From positions 1-15,238 of the forward strand of contig JAZLCO010000067.1 of assembly GCA_045614225.1 (NCBI GenBank): a stretch of DNA of 15,238 nucleotides, read 5' to 3'. The translations under genes were made by a program, and so were the position numbers. Below the pieces are notes generated by a model. The model did not search any database, was not told the origin of the DNA, and saw only the letters and a program-made list of their open reading frames with translations. This DNA comes from UBA9715 sp045614225. GTDB lineage: Bacteria; Actinomycetota; Coriobacteriia; Coriobacteriales; Eggerthellaceae. Of the stretch, positions 6,275 through 12,324 are shown piece after piece; position 1 is the stretch's first letter; every line of letters starts with the position of its first letter.

Positions 6275-6298
6275 AAAAAAATACCCCCCAAAGGGGTA
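6275..6298 (-). terminator. Intrinsic terminator between tRNA-Thr and tRNA-Met
   Basis: On the minus strand TACCCC (6298–6293) pairs with GGGGTA (6287–6282) and is followed by seven T residues (6281–6275). The last T is immediately next to the first base of tRNA-Met at 6274. The form is that of a classical rho-independent terminator, placed inside what otherwise looks like one tRNA operon. Confidence 0.8.
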
Positions 6299-6309
6299 CA
6301 GGGAACTCG

Positions 6310-6385
6310 TGGAGCCCGCGACCGGACTTGAACCGGTGACCTCATCGTTACCAACGATGTGCTCTACCGACTGAGCTACACGGGC
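6310..6385 (-). tRNA. tRNA-Thr (anticodon GGT)
   Basis: Acceptor GCCCGTG (from 6385) pairs with CGCGGGC, discriminator T, and CCA is encoded at 6312–6310. The anticodon loop TTGGTAA gives GGT, reading ACC and ACU. D-loop AGTCGGTAGA and T-loop GGTTCAAGTCC are normal. It lies 8 bp after tRNA-Tyr. Confidence 0.97.
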
Positions 6386-6393
6386 GAGAAAAA

Positions 6394-6478
6394 TGGTGGG
6401 CGCGCTAGGATTCGAACCTAGGTAGGCATAGCCAACGGGTTTACAGCCCGTCCCCTTTAACCACTCGGGCACACGCCC
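6394..6478 (-). tRNA. tRNA-Tyr (anticodon GTA)
   Basis: A class II tRNA with a long variable arm (85 nt including encoded CCA at 6396–6394). Acceptor GGGCGTG (from 6478) pairs with CGCGCCC, discriminator A. The anticodon loop CTGTAAA gives GTA. It is the first gene behind the strong promoter at 6556–6584. Confidence 0.97.
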
Positions 6479-6555
6479 ATTTTGGCTCGCTCTTCATTCA
6501 TGTGTACTTTTCAAGCTGCCTGCTCGCAAACGTTTTCGCGCTTGTGAGCGAAAGA

Positions 6556-6584
6556 ATAATACGCTAGGTTTTCGAGCCTGTCAA
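6556..6584 (-). promoter_or_regulatory. Near-consensus sigma-70-type promoter of the tRNA-Tyr/Thr/Met–tuf cluster
   Basis: On the minus strand the −35 is TTGACA (6584–6579), a perfect consensus, the spacer is 17 bp (6578–6562) and the −10 is TATTAT (6561–6556). Transcription would start near 6549, giving a leader of about 70 nt before tRNA-Tyr. It is the best promoter in the window, as expected for stable RNA genes. Confidence 0.88.
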
Positions 6585-6764
6585 CCATTTACACGCCCCC
6601 GGGCGTGTCTTCATGAATACTACGTTTTCCCAGTTCAACGCTTTGATGTTTTTTGTTGAGTCCCTCGAATCACCACATGTTCACCCATCATGCCGGCGTT
6701 TCACCATCACATCGCCAAAACTCGCGCAAAACTATGCTCGAAAGTGTACCTCTCTCGCCCCATC

Positions 6765-6799
6765 AAAACGAAACGGCTGCGGAAAACCCCGCAGCCGTT
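6765..6799 (-). terminator. Intrinsic terminator of the aminotransferase gene
   Basis: A perfect 11-bp stem, AACGGCTGCGG (6772–6782) with its complement at 6789–6799, is followed on the minus strand by TCGTTTTG. It lies about 38 bp past the aminotransferase stop. Confidence 0.85.
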
Positions 6800-6836
6800 C
6801 TATGAAACCCAGGTTTGACTTCGAAATTTCGGCAGC

Positions 6837-8126
6837 TTACATACCGCACAGGAGCGATTCGACGTAAGCGAGCTTCACGCAGCAGCAGAAAACATCGAGC
6901 GCCTCGTCCAGCTCCTCGATCGGCGGCAGCGACGGAGCAATGCGGATGTTGCTGTCGCGAGGATCCTCGCCATCAGGCCACGTCGAGCCTGCGGACGTGA
7001 GCACCACGCCAGCTTGCTTGGCAAGCTGCACGATACGCTTCGCTGTGCCGTAAGGGGCGTCGAACGAAACGAAGTAACCGCCGCGCGGCTTCGACCACGA
7101 GCACGCACCCAGCTCACCCAGGTTCTCGGAGAGCTTCTGCTCGACGAGTTCGAACTTCGGGCGCAATACCTCGGCATGCTTGGACATATGTTCCGCAATG
7201 CCTTCTGCGTCCTTAAGAAAACGAGCATGGCGCAGCTGGTTGATCTTGTCGCCGCCGATCGTGGCAATCGACATGCGCTCTTTGAACTCGGCTACGTTGT
7301 CGGGGCTCGATGCCATGGCCGCAATGCCAGCACCTGCAACCGTGACCTTGCTCGTCGATGCAAACTTGATGTAGCGGTTCGGGTTACCGGACGCCTTGCA
7401 CTCCCCCGCGATGTCGAGCAGGTGATCCTGCTTTTCGGGCTCATCGTAGAGATGGTGCACCGCATAGGCGTTGTCCCAGAAGATGCGGAAATCGTGGGCC
7501 GCGCAGCGCAAGTGCCCAAGCCTGTGCACAACTTCGTCGGAGTACGTGACGCCACCGGGGTTCGAATACTTCGGCACGCACCAGATACCCTTGACGCGCG
7601 AGTCGGATGCAGCGATGTGCTCGACTTCGTCCATGTCGGGACCATCCTCGTTCATGGGAACGGGAATGTTGGTGAACCCGAACGATTTGGTGATTGCAAA
7701 ATGGCGGTCGTAGCCTGGCACGGGGCAGATCCATTTGATGTCGTCGTATTTGTACCACGGCTTGGATCCGCGGGCGCCGAAGTCATACAGACGGGCAACC
7801 GCGTTGTACATGAGCGTGAGGCTCGAGTTGCCGCCGACGATGACGTTTTCCGGCTCGTCGTCGAGAAGCACCGCCATAAGGCGACGCGCTTCGATGATGC
7901 CCTCGAGACCACCGTAGTTGCGGCAATCAGTGCCTTCCTCCGAGATAAAGTCGCTCGAGGAACGGAACAAGGTGAGCATGCCTTCGGACAAATCGAGCTG
8001 CTCGCTCGACGGTTTACCGCGAGCCATGTTCAGTTTCAGGTCGCGCAGCTTGAATTGCGCGAACTCATCCTCAAGCTGAACCTTCAGCTCGGTGAGCTCG
8101 GGTACGCTCATATCGATGTAGGCCAT
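6837..8126 (-). CDS. Aspatate aminotransferase-like PLP enzyme (class I fold, subgroup Ic type)
   Basis: A 429-residue fold-type I PLP aminotransferase. Visible active-site residues, numbered from ATG at 8126: Asn189 in YSNPGG, Asp218 and Tyr221 in DNAYAVH, the PLP Schiff-base Lys260 in ASTSKVTVAG, and the substrate carboxylate Arg395 in NIRIAPS. The N-terminal motif LNMARGKPS and GGLEGIIEAR match the MocR-like group described as type Ic aspartate aminotransferases, which exchange aspartate/2-oxoglutarate for oxaloacetate/glutamate. Substrate is inferred from family only; an alanine-type activity is an alternative. The frame extends to 8174, but AGGAGA lies just before ATG 8126, and the N-terminal MAYIDMSVPEL fits the family. 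A terminator follows at 6772–6799, and a −10 TATAAT lies at 8162–8157, so it is a single-gene unit. Confidence 0.93.
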   Translation of the reverse strand: MAYIDMSVPELTELKVQLEDEFAQFKLRDLKLNMARGKPSSEQLDLSEGMLTLFRSSSDFISEEGTDCRNYGGLEGIIEARRLMAVLLDDEPENVIVGGNSSLTLMYNAVARLYDFGARGSKPWYKYDDIKWICPVPGYDRHFAITKSFGFTNIPVPMNEDGPDMDEVEHIAASDSRVKGIWCVPKYSNPGGVTYSDEVVHRLGHLRCAAHDFRIFWDNAYAVHHLYDEPEKQDHLLDIAGECKASGNPNRYIKFASTSKVTVAGAGIAAMASSPDNVAEFKERMSIATIGGDKINQLRHARFLKDAEGIAEHMSKHAEVLRPKFELVEQKLSENLGELGACSWSKPRGGYFVSFDAPYGTAKRIVQLAKQAGVVLTSAGSTWPDGEDPRDSNIRIAPSLPPIEELDEALDVFCCCVKLAYVESLLCGM

Positions 8127-8156
8127 AACTTCTCCTAACGTGAATGCGGAAGCCCC

Positions 8157-8162
8157 ATTATA
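8157..8162 (-). promoter_or_regulatory. −10 element of the aminotransferase gene
   Basis: A perfect TATAAT on the minus strand lies 31 bp upstream of the start codon at 8126. At 16–18 bp further upstream there is only AT-rich sequence resembling AATAGA, a poor −35, so activation by a regulator is possible. Confidence 0.55.
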
Positions 8163-8206
8163 CGCCACGGACAACCGACTCTATTTCATCTGCGTTTCCA
8201 ATTTGA

Positions 8207-8231
8207 CCAAAAAGGGACAGTCGCTTTTTGG
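8207..8231. repeat. Hairpin CCAAAAAG/CTTTTTGG between aminotransferase promoter and symporter terminator
   Basis: A perfect 8-bp stem (8207–8214 with 8224–8231) with the loop GGACAGTCG. It lies in the 180-bp gap between two minus-strand genes, downstream of the symporter terminator. No function is evident; it may be a small intergenic palindromic element. Confidence 0.4.
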
Positions 8232-8239
8232 CAGCAAAG

Positions 8240-8279
8240 CTTAAGAAAAGGGCAGCTCCATTCGTGTGGAGCTGCCCTT
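8240..8279 (-). terminator. Intrinsic terminator of the symporter gene
   Basis: A perfect 13-bp stem (8248–8260 with 8267–8279) with a 6-nt loop is followed on the minus strand by TTCTTAA. It lies 27 bp past the symporter stop. Confidence 0.88.
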
Positions 8280-8306
8280 CGTTCGCTTTACCAGCTGGTT
8301 TGAGCG

Positions 8307-9926
8307 TTACTGCAGCGGTATTTCGCCTTCAAGAACGGCGTCGAGGCTGCGCTCGGGTGTTGTGTCATCCATGTAATGATCGAACTCGTCAAGCACGGCC
8401 TGCTCGGGCTCCTTGGTGAGCAGCGACACAACGACGATGGCGATGCAGCTGCACAGGAATGCGGGCAGCAGCTCGTAGATGCCGAACACGCCGCCGATCG
8501 GCTTGATCAGGTTGTGCCAGATGAGAACCATCGCAGCACCCGTGACCATACCGGCAATCGCGCCCGCCTTGTTCGTGCGACGCCAGTAGAGGCTGAACAA
8601 GGTCAGCGGACCGAAGCTCGCACCGAGGCCAGCCCATGCATACGACACGACGTTGAAAATGACCGAGTTCTCATCCCACGCAATGAAGCAACCGAAGATC
8701 AGCACGGCAGCCAGCGTGATGCGCGACACGATGAGCACCTGGTTGTCAGTCGCATTCTTCTTGAACACACCGCGGAAGATGTTCTCGGCAACCGACGAGC
8801 CGGTGATCAGCAGATAAGACGATGCGGACGACATCGACGCAGCGAGAATACCGGAGACGACAAGGCCGCAGAAGAACGCCGGAAGCATCATCTTGGAGAG
8901 CACGATGAAGATGCTTTCGGCTGCCGATTGCGTCAGCAGCTCAGCCGGAATGATTGCACGACCGATCATGCCAATCATGACAGCACAGAACATCGAGATG
9001 ATGACCCATACAATGGCGATGCGACGAGACGTCTTGACTTCCTCTTCGCTGCGAATGCCGAGGAAGCGCACGAGCACCTGCGGCATACCGAAGTAGCCAA
9101 GGCCCCAGGACATCGTCGAGATGATGGTGAGCAGACCGTATTCGGCCGGCACGCCGAAGAGCGGCTGGCCGTTTTGGACGATTTGCATGCCGTCCTCGCC
9201 GAGCTCGGGTGTGGCCATGGTGGTCATTGACAGGTAACCGGGGATGTCGGAGAGGAACGCCACAGTGTTGTCGACGCCGCCCGCCATGGTGATGGAGCCG
9301 ATGACAACGACAGCCAGCGCGAAGAACATCAGGCAGCCCTGCACGAAGTCGGTCGCGACGACCGAGAGGTAGCCGCCGACCATCGTGTACAGGAACACGA
9401 TGAGAGCGCCGAAGACCATCATGACCGAGTAATCCCAACCGAACAAGCTGTTGAACAGCTTGCCGCAGGTTACGAAGCAGCTGCCGCAGTAGACGCAGAA
9501 GAAAATCAAGATGATGACAGCGGCAACTGTTGCGATGATGTTCTTGTTGTCGTGGAAGCGGTTCGAATAGAAACCTGGCAGCGTGATGGAGTCATTGGCG
9601 ACTACCGAGTACTTGCGCAGGCGCTTCGCAACAAGCAGCCAGTTCAAGTAGGTGCCGATCGCCAAGCCGATGGCCGTCCAACCTACGTCGGACGCACCAC
9701 AGAAGTACGCCAGGCCCGGCATGCCCATCAGCAGATAGCCAGACATGTCCGACGCCTCGGCCGAGAGCGCCGTGAACCACGGACCGACCTTTCGACCACC
9801 CAGGAAGTATTCGGATGCTGACGAATTCGACCGTTTCGCATAGACAAAGCCAATCGTGAGCACCACGACGAAGTAGATGAGGATTGCGAGAACTACAAAC
9901 GCATCCCCTGCTTGAAGTTGAAACAT
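8307..9926 (-). CDS. putP: Sodium:solute symporter, PutP (sodium/proline) type
   Basis: A 539-residue, highly hydrophobic protein of the SSS family, with about 13 membrane helices expected from hydrophobicity. The PutP signature SAEASDMSGYLLMGMPG at residues 55–71 is nearly identical to the E. coli segment that holds Na+-ligand Asp55 and substrate-contact Ser57; here these are Asp60 and Ser62. The Na2-side serine-rich helix ILAASMSSASSYLL is also present, as are family segments GGYLSVVATDFVQG and YAWAGLGASFGP. It imports proline, or a related amino acid, with Na+ across the inner membrane; substrate is inferred from the motif. Residues between about 225 and 265 form a longer loop than in E. 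coli PutP. GAGGAGGAAG precedes ATG at 9926. A terminator follows, and an operator-like palindrome overlaps the promoter region. Confidence 0.93.
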   Translation of the reverse strand: MFQLQAGDAFVVLAILIYFVVVLTIGFVYAKRSNSSASEYFLGGRKVGPWFTALSAEASDMSGYLLMGMPGLAYFCGASDVGWTAIGLAIGTYLNWLLVAKRLRKYSVVANDSITLPGFYSNRFHDNKNIIATVAAVIILIFFCVYCGSCFVTCGKLFNSLFGWDYSVMMVFGALIVFLYTMVGGYLSVVATDFVQGCLMFFALAVVVIGSITMAGGVDNTVAFLSDIPGYLSMTTMATPELGEDGMQIVQNGQPLFGVPAEYGLLTIISTMSWGLGYFGMPQVLVRFLGIRSEEEVKTSRRIAIVWVIISMFCAVMIGMIGRAIIPAELLTQSAAESIFIVLSKMMLPAFFCGLVVSGILAASMSSASSYLLITGSSVAENIFRGVFKKNATDNQVLIVSRITLAAVLIFGCFIAWDENSVIFNVVSYAWAGLGASFGPLTLFSLYWRRTNKAGAIAGMVTGAAMVLIWHNLIKPIGGVFGIYELLPAFLCSCIAIVVVSLLTKEPEQAVLDEFDHYMDDTTPERSLDAVLEGEIPLQ

Positions 9927-9959
9927 GACTAATCTTCCTCCTCTTTAACGTAACTAAGC

Positions 9960-9989
9960 ATTATAGCTTTAGCACGCTAGAGCGTGGAA
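9960..9989 (-). promoter_or_regulatory. Symporter promoter with internal inverted repeat
   Basis: TATAAT (minus, 9965–9960) lies 33 bp upstream of the start codon. A weak −35 (TTCCAC, 9989–9984) is 18 bp upstream. A perfect inverted repeat CACGCT-AG-AGCGTG (9973–9986) fills the space between −10 and −35, where a bound protein would block polymerase. It is therefore a candidate operator. It is followed by no T-tract, so it is not a terminator for the preceding solute-binding protein gene. Confidence 0.5.
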
Positions 9990-10029
9990 ACTTTTTTCGT
10001 TGTTTCATGAAGCAGGCTTGTTGCGGCTT

Positions 10030-11676
10030 TTAGCTCGATTCGCGAGGCGATACGCCGAGCAGCATCAAGCCCGTCGTGCCGATGGCTTCGAAATCTCCGA
10101 TTTGAGACTCGTCGAAACCCGTTGCCACCTCGCGATGGAACAATGCGTACAGCGGTACCTCTTCGGCAATCAAGTCGAAACACGCGTTCCACGCGTTCTG
10201 GCGCTCGTCGCCCGATGACTCGCGGGCCTTTTGCAACAACTGCTGCAGCTCTTCGAACTTGCCATCTCCCGCTTTCGCCCAGCATGAGCGGCCCCTCGTC
10301 CACACGTTGTCGCCGTACCACCAGCTCATCAGCAAATCGGGGTCGGCGCCGAAACACGTCGGATCGCCAGGCGTCAGCACGACATCGAACGGAAGAATGG
10401 CATCATCGTCTGACGGAGCCAACGCGCTCCAATCGATATTAGATTCGTCGTTCTTCATCGTGATGCCAACTTCATCCAAGTCGCTTTGGATGCTATCGGC
10501 AAGGTCTTTTACCCAATTGTTGTTGACGGTCATGGTGAACGAGAGCTCTTTGACTCCCGCCTCGGCGAGAAGCGCGCGGGCTTTGTCGGGGTTGTACGAG
10601 TAGACCGTCGACGCCTCATGATAGTTTGCAAACGTCTTTGGCAAGAAACTGGTAACCGGAGCTGCGTGGCCATCCATCATGTCGCCGATGAGCTTCTCGA
10701 CGTTAATCGCGTAGAAGAACGCTTGGCGCACACGCGGATCATTAAATGGCTTCTTCTGGCAGTTGAACATCAGGAACGGCTGACCGAACCCCTGGATGTA
10801 CTCAACCGTCTCAGAGTTGTTCTTCACGTCGTCCACGCGCGAGAACGGGGTGTTTTCGCATACAGCCACTGACTTGTCAATCAGCAGGTCGCAACGCTCA
10901 TTGGCATCGGACGACACCGTCCACACCATGCGGTCAAATTGCGCCGGGACGCTCCCGTTATAGTGCGAGTTCGGAACGAACGAGATCTCTTTGGCGAAAT
11001 CACCTTCGAAGGGCTCGTACTGCCAAGGCCCCGAACCACGTGGAGCTGTGCTCAGCTCTTCATCGGTCATCGAAGCCGGAAACACTTTCACGAGCGAGAG
11101 ACGGCGCTCGAACAAGTCGCCTACTGGATAGTAGAGCGTGAACACAACGGTCATCTCGTCTTTTGCAATGACAGAGGCAATGAAAGAGAGCATCGAAGCG
11201 TACGTTGCGCTTTCGAGATCCCTGTTGAACGCGTTTACCACATCCGCGGCTGTGACAGAAGAGCCATCGGAAAACTTCGCCCCTTCGCGCAGCGTCACCT
11301 CGAATTCAAGGTCGGATAACTGGACAGGCTCCCCCGCTGCCAAAGCGTTGTGCGCACTGTATGTCACGTAGTCGAGCTCATAAAGCGCTTCGAATACATG
11401 CCAACCCGCCGAAACCCAGAGGGCACGTGTGTTGCCCACCGGGCTTACCTCGGTAACGGGTGCCGGATAGTCGAGTGCGGCACGTAATTCGGTTGGTTTT
11501 GCTGACTCAGCCGAAGACGATTCCACAGATTCGCTGGACCCAGATTCGGAATTGGATGTAGCGGAAGCACCACCGTTCGCACAACCCGCCGCACCTACGA
11601 CGGCCCCCATAGCCAGCGCGCTTGCAGCCACAAAAGAACGTCTTGTGAAGCCCGTGTGCGCTTCAAATTCCGTCAT
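10030..11676 (-). CDS. Extracellular solute-binding lipoprotein, family 5 (peptide-type ABC), Tat-exported
   Basis: A 548-residue SBP_bac_5-type protein. The signal peptide has the twin-arginine motif TRRSFVA (Arg12, Arg13), a hydrophobic stretch and a lipobox ending GAAGC, so Cys32 is probably lipidated; a Ser/Glu-rich linker follows to about residue 60. The mature part shows family segments: an EVTLREGAKFSDGSSVTAAD-like stretch, GSGPWQYEPF, FNCQKKPFNDPRVRQAFFYA and YNPDKARALLAEAG. The family binds oligopeptides, dipeptides, nickel, heme or other ligands for ABC importers; the ligand here is unknown. No permease or ATPase gene is next to it; the neighbours are a symporter and Vsr. ATG at 11676 with AGGGG upstream is chosen because the Tat signal begins there; the frame continues open to 12165 only as antisense of vsr. 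No clear terminator follows before the symporter. Confidence 0.92.
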   Translation of the reverse strand: MTEFEAHTGFTRRSFVAASALAMGAVVGAAGCANGGASATSNSESGSSESVESSSAESAKPTELRAALDYPAPVTEVSPVGNTRALWVSAGWHVFEALYELDYVTYSAHNALAAGEPVQLSDLEFEVTLREGAKFSDGSSVTAADVVNAFNRDLESATYASMLSFIASVIAKDEMTVVFTLYYPVGDLFERRLSLVKVFPASMTDEELSTAPRGSGPWQYEPFEGDFAKEISFVPNSHYNGSVPAQFDRMVWTVSSDANERCDLLIDKSVAVCENTPFSRVDDVKNNSETVEYIQGFGQPFLMFNCQKKPFNDPRVRQAFFYAINVEKLIGDMMDGHAAPVTSFLPKTFANYHEASTVYSYNPDKARALLAEAGVKELSFTMTVNNNWVKDLADSIQSDLDEVGITMKNDESNIDWSALAPSDDDAILPFDVVLTPGDPTCFGADPDLLMSWWYGDNVWTRGRSCWAKAGDGKFEELQQLLQKARESSGDERQNAWNACFDLIAEEVPLYALFHREVATGFDESQIGDFEAIGTTGLMLLGVSPRESS

Positions 11677-11714
11677 TCCAACCCCTAACTGGCTATCGCC
11701 GGTAACCGATGTGC

Positions 11715-11742
11715 TTTGCTGTACCCCATTATCCGATATAAT
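11715..11742 (+). promoter_or_regulatory. Probable promoter of vsr
   Basis: Plus strand TATAAT (11737–11742) with a weak −35 TTTGCT (11715–11720), spacer 16 bp. Transcription would start near 11749, about 65 bp before the ATG at 11815 and 42 bp before the alternative GTG at 11791. Confidence 0.5.
11728..11733 (-). promoter_or_regulatory. Probable −10 of the solute-binding protein gene
   Basis: GATAAT on the minus strand (11733–11728) lies about 52 bp upstream of the start codon, with only TTTTAT at the −35 position. It sits 3 bp from the opposing vsr −10, so the two promoters would compete for polymerase. Confidence 0.4.
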
Positions 11743-11814
11743 TCGCGCGGATAAAAATTCCGACAAAAACAGCGCGCCAGACCTTGAGCTGTGCGCAAAT
11801 TCGAGAGCTGCAAC

Positions 11815-12264
11815 ATGACACCGAAGCAACCGGCGCCTCCCGCATCGAGCGACGCAGTGCGCAAATCGATGCAAGGCAACAAACGCCGTGACACCAAGCC
11901 CGAGATGATTGTGCGCAAGATGCTGCGCGAACTGGGGTTCCCCGGCTATCGGCTCGATTGGAAGAAAGCACACGGACACCCCGACATCGCCTACCCCGGG
12001 CGCAAGATCGCCATTTACGTCATGGGCTGTTTCTGGCATCGCCATGAGGGATGCAAGTACGCGAGCACACCAAAGACGCATGCGGATTATTGGGAAGCGA
12101 AATTCGCCCGCAATGTCGAGCGCGACGCCGAAGTGCGTGCAGCCATGGAGGATGACGGCTGGCAAGTTGTCGAGATCTGGGAATGCGAGCTCAAAAAGGA
12201 CCGCATCGACGAAACCCGCGAACGGCTGCGCTCTGAGATTGAATATGCGTTCATCGAGATGTAG
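11815..12264 (+). CDS. vsr: Very short patch repair (Vsr-type) mismatch endonuclease
   Basis: Vsr nicks 5' of the T in T:G mismatches made by deamination of 5-methylcytosine. From ATG at 11815 (149 aa) the conserved core is visible: Glu30 in TKPE (E. coli Glu25), Asp57 in HPDIA (catalytic Asp51), GCFWHRHEGC at 71–80 with zinc ligands Cys72, His77, Cys80 and Cys124 (in WEC), intercalating Phe73/Trp74 and Trp93, and His75 (His69). The residue aligned with E. coli His64 is Met70, in YVMGCFW, and Thr63 is Val69. The N-terminus is shortened relative to E. coli and the total is a normal family length. A GTG at 11791 is an alternative start; neither has a strong ribosome binding site (GAGAG before ATG). 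It is the only plus-strand gene; no cytosine methyltransferase gene is in the window. Confidence 0.93.
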   Translation: MTPKQPAPPASSDAVRKSMQGNKRRDTKPEMIVRKMLRELGFPGYRLDWKKAHGHPDIAYPGRKIAIYVMGCFWHRHEGCKYASTPKTHADYWEAKFARNVERDAEVRAAMEDDGWQVVEIWECELKKDRIDETRERLRSEIEYAFIEM

Positions 12265-12269
12265 AAACG

Positions 12270-12301
12270 AGAAAAGGAAGAGCCCCGTTTGGGGCTCTTC
12301 C
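12270..12301 (-). terminator. Intrinsic terminator of the pyruvate:ferredoxin oxidoreductase gene
   Basis: A perfect 11-bp stem (12276–12286 with 12291–12301) with loop GTTT is followed on the minus strand by TTTTCTC. It lies 23 bp past the nifJ stop. The hairpin is also 11 bp past the vsr stop, so it may serve both convergent genes, but on the plus strand there is no T-run. Confidence 0.85.
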
Positions 12302-12324
12302 TCAACATGCTGTTGCTCGTGCTT

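Larger units (their letters stand above)
6479..6836. other. 358-bp intergenic stretch: tRNA leader and promoter, hairpin, aminotransferase terminator
   Basis: From left to right: an untranslated leader of about 70 bp before tRNA-Tyr, which can pair GCTCGCA (6522–6528) with TGTGAGC (6543–6549); the tRNA promoter (6556–6584); a hairpin ACACGCC/GGCGTGT (6591–6597 with 6602–6608) just upstream of the −35; about 160 bp (6609–6770) in which nothing convincing was seen; and the aminotransferase terminator at 6772–6799. A plus-strand reading frame at 6613–6867 runs across the terminator and into the aminotransferase gene, so it is not taken as a gene. Confidence 0.7.

Noticed and set aside
6149..6472. 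Minus-strand 107-codon open frame over the tRNA cluster
   Set aside because: It is the translation of tRNA-Met, tRNA-Thr and tRNA-Tyr, with typical tRNA-derived peptide motifs such as GVAQLVRAHG. The cloverleaves explain the sequence.
6613..6867. Plus-strand 84-codon open frame
   Set aside because: It crosses the aminotransferase terminator and overlaps the gene's 3' end; no ribosome binding site or known motif.
7014..8138. Plus-strand 374-codon frame opposite the aminotransferase
   Set aside because: Shadow of the aminotransferase, whose PLP lysine and carboxylate arginine are intact on the minus strand.
11677..12165. N-terminal extension of the solute-binding protein frame
   Set aside because: The extra codons lie antisense to vsr and precede a complete Tat/lipobox signal peptide, so the true start is ATG at 11676.
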